Assembly: GCA_029933115.1 (NCBI GenBank)
Contig: JAOZOT010000109.1
Coordinates: forward strand, 1-9,838
Direction: 5' to 3'
Origin: Anaerolineae bacterium
GTDB taxonomy: Bacteria; Chloroflexota; Anaerolineae; E26-bin7
DNA length: 9,838 bases
Positions 6,135-9,838 of this stretch are shown here, piece after piece. The notes beneath the pieces were generated by a model, which saw nothing but the letters and a program-made list of their open reading frames with translations, was not told the DNA's origin and ran no database searches. How positions within the stretch are numbered: the first letter of the stretch is position 1; each line of letters begins with the position of its first letter. The position numbers and the translations under genes were made by a program.

Positions 6135-7538
6135 TCACTTGTGGGAGGCTACGGTGACGCTCTTCGGCCTGAAGAAGGTCGCCCGAGGGTGGTCACCGGC
6201 TTGTTGAACAGGAGCAATTTCAATAGTCCGAGCCGAGTTTTTGAAGAAATCAGCATCGGCTTTCTCGGCCACTCTCAGCAGGGCCTCCACCACATAGGGG
6301 TCGAATTGGGTTCCGGCGTTCCTCTGAATTTCCACCAGGGCCTGCAACAGGTTCATGGCCGGCCGATAGGGCCGATCCGAGAGCATCGCATCGAGGGCAT
6401 CCGCTACACCGAGAATCCGGCCGGCTAAAGGTATCTCCTCTCCTTTCCGACCATAGGGGTATCCTTTGCCGTCGTACCGCTCATGATGGCTGCCTACTAT
6501 CTCGGCTAGCTCTTTCATATCCTTCACCCGCCCCAGGATTTCCTCACCCAGGGCGGGGTGCTGTTCCAGGATATGCCGCTCATCCTGAGTGATGGCGTCT
6601 TTTTTAACCAGTATCCTCTCGCTAATGCCCACCTTGCCGATGTCGTGGAGCAGACCTGCCTTGCGGATCATTTCGCGTTCTTCCTCTGGCAGTCCCATTT
6701 CTTTGGCAATAGCCAGGGCGTAATCTGTGACCTGGGTAGAGTGCCCGTAGGTGAAGACATCCCGCGCGTCTATGACCGCAGCCAGCGTCTCGATGAGGTC
6801 TTGATTGGCCATATCGAGGGCGATATTGGCCTCCCGCAACAATTCTACCTGCCGACGAACTTTGTCAATGTAGGATTTAAAGATATAGCGGGCCACAAAC
6901 AAGGGGGAGGAAAAAAGAGCCAGGCTCAACAAGCCAAATTCCCCATAGCCCAGGGCGATGATAGTCCCCAAGACAGCTAGCAGCGGGTATTGGATAGGCA
7001 GCCAATCAAAGTGCTCCCCCCAAACTTTGAGGGCCGGGCTGCTACGATACAGAGCGATGGCCACAACTGTACCGGCAGCAGTGACGAAATAGTCGGTCAG
7101 GCTGGCGACAACGGCTGCCACGAACACGAGGGGGCGAGCGTTGTATCCCAGCAGACCAGGTACCAAGAGATAGCTCAGACCGGCTGCTGTGCCCGCAATG
7201 GCCAAAAGAGCCGTGTTGAAAATAATACGGTGCAGAGGGCGTCTTTCGGGATAAAGAGCGCCGACAAAGCCCCTGACAGCATTAACCAACCCGGCCGGCA
7301 ACGGGCCATAGAGGATGAGCACCGCATAGGTAAGGGCCGAAGAAGCCGAGACCCCATGACCCTTGGGAGATTGCCACCGGATAGTAGCTGCTTCAACTAA
7401 TATCAAGAGGAGGACGAAAAAAGCGTAACCTCCCAGATCATACGTCGGCAGACGGCTGAAAGCCAACAGCAGTATGCTACCACCCAACAGTGAGACTATG
7501 CCAACGTAGAGCCGCAGAGAACGTGACAGAGCCTTCAT
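6135..7538 (-). CDS. Membrane HD-GYP domain protein (probable c-di-GMP phosphodiesterase)
   Basis: HD-GYP enzymes hydrolyse cyclic di-GMP to pGpG and GMP. The 467-residue protein begins with a hydrophobic region of about six to eight helices (residues 10-225), which I do not match to a named sensor domain. A linker helix (222-255) leads into the HD-GYP domain: DARDVFTYGHS (257-267), LLHDIGK with His298-Asp299, HHERYDGKGYP (351-361) carrying the GYP signature, and RILGVADALDAMLSDRPYR (374-392). Those metal and signature residues look intact, so activity is likely. The ATG at 7538 has no close ribosome binding site; AGAGGGG at 7560-7554 is 15 bases away. A strong promoter lies just upstream. 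The gene ends about 100 bases before the GGDEF gene it probably shares a transcript with. Confidence 0.91.
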   Translation of the reverse strand: MKALSRSLRLYVGIVSLLGGSILLLAFSRLPTYDLGGYAFFVLLLILVEAATIRWQSPKGHGVSASSALTYAVLILYGPLPAGLVNAVRGFVGALYPERRPLHRIIFNTALLAIAGTAAGLSYLLVPGLLGYNARPLVFVAAVVASLTDYFVTAAGTVVAIALYRSSPALKVWGEHFDWLPIQYPLLAVLGTIIALGYGEFGLLSLALFSSPLFVARYIFKSYIDKVRRQVELLREANIALDMANQDLIETLAAVIDARDVFTYGHSTQVTDYALAIAKEMGLPEEEREMIRKAGLLHDIGKVGISERILVKKDAITQDERHILEQHPALGEEILGRVKDMKELAEIVGSHHERYDGKGYPYGRKGEEIPLAGRILGVADALDAMLSDRPYRPAMNLLQALVEIQRNAGTQFDPYVVEALLRVAEKADADFFKNSARTIEIAPVQQAGDHPRATFFRPKSVTVASHK

Positions 7539-7571
7539 TGAAGTATTACATTTCCCCTCTTCCTTATCCCT

Positions 7572-7600
7572 ATTTTAGCACAAGTGTCAATATATTTCAA
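7572..7600 (-). promoter_or_regulatory. Near-consensus sigma-70 type promoter for the HD-GYP gene
   Basis: TTGAAA (7600-7595) and TAAAAT (7577-7572), 17 bases apart, each match the sigma-70 consensus at 5 of 6 positions. The predicted transcript start near 7565 gives a leader of about 27 bases before ATG 7538. A second TTGACA-like box lies within the spacer but has no -10 at a suitable distance. Confidence 0.65.
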
Positions 7601-7641
7601 ATGCCAGAAACCTTAATAAATCCACAAGTGAACGTGGACAG

Positions 7642-7694
7642 GGCTTCGGGTGGGACGACGTTCTGGCACTCGAGTGCTGGGCTTCCCGAAAGCC
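7642..7694. repeat. Imperfect nested inverted repeat between the Mut7-C and HD-GYP genes
   Basis: GGCTTCGGG (7642-7650) pairs with CCCGAAAGCC (7685-7694), with one bulged base. Near the centre lies the perfect 12-base palindrome GCACTCGAGTGC (7666-7677). It lies upstream of the HD-GYP promoter, so it would not be in that mRNA. It could be a protein-binding site, part of the 3' untranslated region of the Mut7-C transcript, or a dispersed repeat. Confidence 0.45.
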
Positions 7695-7702
7695 ACAAAG
7701 AT

Positions 7703-7725
7703 GCGCCGGCAGATGTAGCCGGCGC
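7703..7725 (-). terminator. Candidate terminator hairpin after the Mut7-C gene
   Basis: GCGCCGGC and GCCGGCGC form a perfect 8-base stem with a 7-base loop, about 20 bases after the Mut7-C stop. The following minus-strand sequence, ATCTTTGTGG, is only weakly T-rich, so intrinsic termination is uncertain. Confidence 0.4.
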
Positions 7726-7744
7726 CCTTTGGGCAAATTTTCAA

Positions 7745-8227
7745 CTATTTCATTGGGCCAGGAGGCTTCCGGGAAGGTTGTCCAAAGCGAAATCCAATCA
7801 GCTTCTCTCGCATTTTAGCCCAATGAGTCCCTGGCCAGTAGACTTTGTCACAATTTGGGCACACGCTGAAATCTGTGTGGGTCCGAAAGACGTGGGGAGG
7901 AATCCGCCCTTCCAGTTCTGGCTTTGTCACCTTTTGGAGAGGCGTGTTACAAACGGGGCAACGCGAGAAGGGATGTCCTCCGGTGAGCGCCAGTTCAGCA
8001 TGGATTTGATCCAGTTGTTCATCCAGACAGTCGCTCTTGATAAAGAGGCATTGAACCCCTCGCCGACGCGAGAGGTCTCTATCTCGCGTCAACAAAAGAC
8101 GCCCCTCGGCGCGGGCCAGACGCACCAGTTGGTTATCGTCCAGATGAGCGGAGTAAGTGGTATCGTATCCTAGTATACGCAGCCACTTGGCCAGGCGCCC
8201 CAGCATACCATCAACTATGAATTTCAT
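7745..8227 (-). CDS. Mut7-C RNase-like (PIN-fold) protein with zinc ribbon
   Basis: Member of the Mut7-C/DUF82 family, a PIN-like nuclease fold joined to a zinc ribbon; members are predicted RNases but substrates are largely unknown. The 160-residue protein begins MKFIVDGMLGRLAKWLRILG, the standard opening of the family, with Asp6 as the first acidic residue. Asp30/Asp31 (HLDDNQ) and Asp49/Asp51 (LLTRDRDL) complete the acidic set. Cys90, Cys93, Cys123 and Cys126 form the zinc ribbon, followed by KVYWPGTHW. I chose ATG 8227 because it fits the family start, although only a weak GAAAG-type ribosome site precedes it. A GTG at 8284 would add 19 Ser/Pro-rich residues, has AAGGG at 9-base spacing, and cannot be excluded. 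It lies 61 bases after the ABC gene and is probably co-transcribed with it. Confidence 0.88.
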   Translation of the reverse strand: MKFIVDGMLGRLAKWLRILGYDTTYSAHLDDNQLVRLARAEGRLLLTRDRDLSRRRGVQCLFIKSDCLDEQLDQIHAELALTGGHPFSRCPVCNTPLQKVTKPELEGRIPPHVFRTHTDFSVCPNCDKVYWPGTHWAKMREKLIGFRFGQPSRKPPGPMK

Positions 8228-8288
8228 TTCTTTCGAGGGAGTGCTTTGAGAATCAGTGTCAGGGGGCAATTCCCGTGGCCTCACTGCC

Positions 8289-9068
8289 TTACGCCCTTAC
8301 ACGTTCACAATGGTAGATGACCTGTCGTATCTGTTGAGAGAGCGAGCCAAACTCTTGGCTGTAGAGCATGGCCAATTGACGGGGGCGGGGCAGAGAAACG
8401 GACACGGCCGCTTCGATCCTGCCCGGTCGTGGGCTCATTACCAGTACCCGGTCGGCCAGGAAAACGGCCTCCTGAATACTGTGAGTCACCATGACCACCG
8501 TCTTTCGCCTCGCTTCCCAAATCCGCAGCAATTCCAGGTTCATGCGCTCCCGGGTGAGCGCATCAAGGGCGCCAAAAGGCTCGTCCAGGAGCAGTATAGC
8601 CGGGTCGTGGATCAGAGCCCGGGCGATGGCTACCCGCTGCTGCATCCCGATAGAAAGCTCGTGGGGATAAACCTTTTCGAATCCACTCAAGCCGACCAAG
8701 TCCAGCAGGTCTTGGGCCAGCGCATGAGCTTCGGCCCGCCCTATGCCCTGAACTTCCAGAGGCAGGGTAACGTTTCTCAAGACGGTGCGCCAGGGCATCA
8801 AGTTGGCTTTCTGGAAAACAAAGCCGATCTGGCGGCGGGGGGAATCCAGAGGCTTCCCATTGAGATAAACGGCCCCGCGCGTTGGAGCCAGCAGGCCACC
8901 TAAGATGCGCAGCAGAGTAGTCTTGCCGCAACCTGAGGGTCCCACAACGCAGAGAAACTCCCCCACGCCAACCTGGAGAGAGACAGACTCTAGAGCGAGA
9001 ACCTCTCCCTGATTGGTGCGGTAGATTTTGCCTATGTCCTCAGCAACCAGAATGGGCTGTATCTTCAT
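8289..9068 (-). CDS. ABC transporter ATP-binding protein, nitrate/sulfonate/taurine type
   Basis: Cytoplasmic ATPase that would power an importer of the SsuB/TauB/NrtD group. The 259-residue protein has Walker A GPSGCGKTT (43-51), Q-loop Gln86 in FVFQKANLMPW, signature LSIGMQQR (138-145), Walker B ILLLDEP (158-164) and switch His196. The FQKxxLMPW Q-loop and GALDALTRERM stretch are typical of that importer group. The signature has Ile where LSGGQ-type motifs have the first Gly. No permease or binding-protein gene is in the window, so its partners must be elsewhere; the substrate is unassigned. Its ATG overlaps the stop of a 17-codon antitoxin remnant (ATGA), and its promoter belongs to a duplicated toxin-antitoxin control region. 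The Mut7-C gene follows. Confidence 0.93.
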   Translation of the reverse strand: MKIQPILVAEDIGKIYRTNQGEVLALESVSLQVGVGEFLCVVGPSGCGKTTLLRILGGLLAPTRGAVYLNGKPLDSPRRQIGFVFQKANLMPWRTVLRNVTLPLEVQGIGRAEAHALAQDLLDLVGLSGFEKVYPHELSIGMQQRVAIARALIHDPAILLLDEPFGALDALTRERMNLELLRIWEARRKTVVMVTHSIQEAVFLADRVLVMSPRPGRIEAAVSVSLPRPRQLAMLYSQEFGSLSQQIRQVIYHCERVRA

Positions 9069-9118
9069 ACATCAGCCTTTGCCCCCACTTCGGCCAGAGG
9101 GCGTCGTGGCTCTTTCAT
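9065..9118 (-). pseudogene. Antitoxin remnant forming a 17-codon leader ORF before the ABC gene
   Basis: The minus strand reads ATG AAA GAG ... GTA TGA, giving MKEPRRPLAEVGAKADV. This equals residues 52-71 of the intact antitoxin (9724-9509), with its Leu51 codon replaced by the new ATG, one Arg-to-Lys change and a 4-residue deletion. The deletion lies between GCCA direct repeats, 12 bases shorter than 9541-9552. AAGGGG precedes the ATG. The TGA (9067-9065) overlaps the ABC start (9068-9066) by 4 bases, so translation of the remnant could feed ribosomes to the ABC gene. The toxin start ATG of the duplicate also survives out of frame at 9072-9070. It is either a decaying duplicate or a working leader peptide. 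Confidence 0.7.
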
Positions 9119-9132
9119 AACCCCTTGCTCTC

Positions 9133-9161
9133 ATTATATCATACTCCGCCCTTGGTGACAA
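9133..9161 (-). promoter_or_regulatory. Promoter of the ABC gene, copied from the toxin-antitoxin promoter
   Basis: TTGTCA (9161-9156) and TATAAT (9138-9133) are 17 bases apart, and the -10 is extended (TGATATAAT). It corresponds base for base to 9774-9746 and has a slightly better -35 than the original. The predicted start near 9126 leaves only about 8 bases before the remnant ATG at 9118. Confidence 0.75.
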
Positions 9162-9212
9162 ACGCCCTGGCCGCGACCGGGTGACGCCATTCGACCAAGC
9201 TCACGACAAGCC

Positions 9213-9240
9213 AAAAGCCCCCTGCACCCAGGGGGCTTTT
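9213..9240 (-). terminator. Terminator of the toxin-antitoxin operon
   Basis: AAAAGCCCCCTG (9213-9224) and CAGGGGGCTTTT (9229-9240) form a perfect 12-base stem with a 4-base loop, starting 3 bases after the toxin stop codon. It has A/T ends on both sides and so could work in both directions. It separates the toxin-antitoxin transcript from the ABC promoter. Confidence 0.88.
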
Positions 9241-9243
9241 CTT

Positions 9244-9516
9244 TCACTTGAATAGGGTTTTCAGGTCTTTATAAGTTCGCTCCTTACGGCGAGCCACCTT
9301 GCCTATATCCACCGTCCTGGCTGTATCATCAACGAGATAGATCACCCGATAAGGTCCCACCCGGATACGGTAGATGTCACCCACCAGCTTTTCACAGCCT
9401 CGTGGCCTGGGGTTTTCTGCCAAATCCAGGACAGCTTTGGCAATCCGCTCTCTATCAGGCGGGTCAAGGCGGTCCAGGAACTTTTCAGCCTTTCGCCTGA
9501 TGTACAGTTCATACAT
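9244..9516 (-). CDS. Type II toxin, RelE/ParE superfamily
   Basis: The 90-residue protein has the fold pattern of the RelE/ParE superfamily: N-terminal MYELYIRRKAEKFLDRL, helix DRERIAKAVLDLAENP (21-36), then CEKLVGDIYRIRVGPYRVIYLVDD (41-64) and VDIGKVARRKERTY (69-82). The basic Arg50, Arg57, Arg76-Arg77 and Tyr82 suit the RelE-like mRNA interferase branch, which cleaves mRNA in the ribosome; a gyrase-targeting ParE activity cannot be excluded. Length is normal for the family. ATG 9516 overlaps the antitoxin end (stop at 9511-9509) by 8 bases, the usual antitoxin-first coupling. A strong terminator follows the stop. Confidence 0.9.
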   Translation of the reverse strand: MYELYIRRKAEKFLDRLDPPDRERIAKAVLDLAENPRPRGCEKLVGDIYRIRVGPYRVIYLVDDTARTVDIGKVARRKERTYKDLKTLFK

Positions 9517-9724
9517 CAGCCCTTGCCCCCACTTCGGCCAGGTACTCAGCCAGAGGGCGTCGTGGCTCTTTCAGGGCCTCCAGCATATCTACCACATCCT
9601 CCAGGTCCTCCAGCCGGTCTAACAGGGCGTTGTATCTATCTAAAGGCACCAACACCATCTCACGCTCTCCCAGATCTCTCAGCATTGGATCGTCAGAGAC
9701 TATAGTCAAGGTTGCGGTAACCAT
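9509..9724 (-). CDS. Antitoxin partner of the RelE/ParE-type toxin (Phd/YefM-like)
   Basis: The 71-residue acidic protein precedes and overlaps the toxin gene. It has a beta-rich start (MVTATLTIVSDD), the EREMVLVPLDRYNALLDRLEDLEDVVDML stretch common in antitoxins linked to RelE toxins, and a polar tail (KEPRRPLAEYLAE) that would bind the toxin. Assignment to the Phd/YefM group rests on the VPLDRYNALLDRLE-type segment and on context; I cannot confirm a DNA-binding fold. ATG 9724 has an exceptionally strong ribosome site, AGGAGGTGAT at 9739-9730. The last 20 codons are duplicated upstream of the ABC gene. Confidence 0.82.
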   Translation of the reverse strand: MVTATLTIVSDDPMLRDLGEREMVLVPLDRYNALLDRLEDLEDVVDMLEALKEPRRPLAEYLAEVGARADV

Positions 9725-9745
9725 GGTCCATCACCTCCTGCTCCC

Positions 9746-9774
9746 ATTATATCACACTCCACCCTTGGCGACAA
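9746..9774 (-). promoter_or_regulatory. Toxin-antitoxin operon promoter with extended -10
   Basis: TTGTCG (9774-9769) and a perfect TATAAT (9751-9746) lie 17 bases apart, with TG one base before the -10 (TGATATAAT). A start near 9739 gives a leader of about 15 bases holding almost nothing but the ribosome binding site. An 8-base palindrome, ACCATGGT, covers the antitoxin start codon and might be part of an operator. Confidence 0.78.
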
Positions 9775-9799
9775 ACAGTCCGGCCATATACGCGCTGAT

Positions 9800-9812
9800 A
9801 AAAAGTGCTGTG
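9800..9812 (-). terminator. Probable 3' terminator of rnpB
   Basis: The RNA end GCAC runs directly into TTTTT (9804-9800). The 5' half of the stem would be the P1 strand at the start of rnpB, outside the window, so the hairpin itself cannot be checked. Confidence 0.4.
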
Positions 9813-9838
9813 CCCAAGTCAAGCCTGTAAGCCGAGTT
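9805..9838 (-). ncRNA. rnpB: RNase P RNA, 3' end (partial, cut by the window edge)
   Basis: The minus strand enters with AACTCGGCTTACAGGC. This matches the conserved 3' part of bacterial RNase P RNA, ACAGAA-C-CGGCUUA, which forms one strand of helix P4 and is followed by the P1 strand. The following TTGACTTGGGCACAGCAC would be the 3' strand of P1, and a run of five T (9804-9800) follows as expected for termination. Only about 34 bases are visible and the 5' strand of P1 lies outside, so the call rests on the conserved motif. Confidence 0.75.

Larger units (their letters stand above)
9064..9163 (-). repeat. Deleted duplicate of the toxin-antitoxin control region
   Basis: Two blocks match the intact operon. 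9064-9117 matches 9508-9573 at 53 of 54 positions, apart from one 12-base gap. 9125-9163 matches 9738-9776 at 34 of 39, and the similarity continues weakly across 9116-9124. About 157 bases of antitoxin coding sequence (9572-9728 in the intact copy) are missing between them. Only the promoter, the antitoxin tail and the first bases of the toxin gene remain; beyond those the sequence becomes the ABC gene. Confidence 0.85.

Noticed and set aside
7546..7551. Start-stop minimal ORF (ATG TAA) before the HD-GYP gene
   Set aside because: The AGAGGGG box is only 2 bases from this ATG; no evidence that it is used.
7640..7735. Cyclic-di-GMP riboswitch before the HD-GYP gene
   Set aside because: The structured stretch lies upstream of the best promoter and lacks the conserved riboswitch core I would expect.
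8256..8903. Long plus-strand open frame of 215 codons
   Set aside because: It is the antisense shadow of the ABC ATPase gene, with no ribosome site and no recognisable domain.
1..9838. CRISPR array, tRNA, or transposase gene
   Set aside because: No regularly spaced direct repeats, no tRNA-like cloverleaf and no transposase motifs were seen; the only repeats are the two pairs reported.

Overview
The window looks like a chromosomal segment of a free-living bacterium with moderately high GC. All genes are bacterial in type: MscS, RsfS, GGDEF/HD-GYP and RNase P RNA. The paired short palindromes upstream of two genes, and the general style of the proteins, remind me of Chloroflexota. That is an impression from memory, not a demonstrated assignment.

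Left part, plus strand. An MscS-type mechanosensitive channel (131-958) is followed by about 300 bases without a gene. Next comes a tightly packed three-gene set: a MaoC-like (R)-enoyl-CoA hydratase (1255-1731), a membrane-anchored seven-repeat beta-propeller protein with a cytoplasmic zinc ribbon (1728-3314) and a class III-type sirtuin deacylase (3340-4059). The channel gene and the MaoC gene are each preceded, just before the ribosome binding site, by a copy of one 73-base palindromic repeat (33-105 and 1161-1233).

Middle part, minus strand, converging on the sirtuin. A membrane HD-GYP protein (7538-6135) and a membrane GAF-GGDEF protein (6032-4437) form a cyclic-di-GMP degradation/synthesis pair. 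Behind them the ribosome silencing factor RsfS (4432-4064) apparently starts at a rare CTG codon. A near-consensus promoter (7600-7572) precedes the HD-GYP gene.

Right part, minus strand. The 3' end of RNase P RNA enters at the right edge (9838-9805). It is followed by a RelE/ParE-type toxin-antitoxin operon with a strong extended -10 promoter and its own terminator, then an ABC transporter ATPase (9068-8289) and a Mut7-C type PIN RNase-like protein (8227-7745).

The most unusual point is the flank of the ABC gene. The 100 bases upstream of it are a deleted copy of the neighbouring toxin-antitoxin operon. The copy keeps the promoter, an in-frame 17-codon remnant of the antitoxin C-terminus, and the antitoxin-stop/toxin-start junction. 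The ABC start codon sits exactly in that junction, overlapping the remnant's stop codon by 4 bases. The transporter ATPase therefore seems to be driven, and possibly translationally coupled, by captured toxin-antitoxin control sequences.
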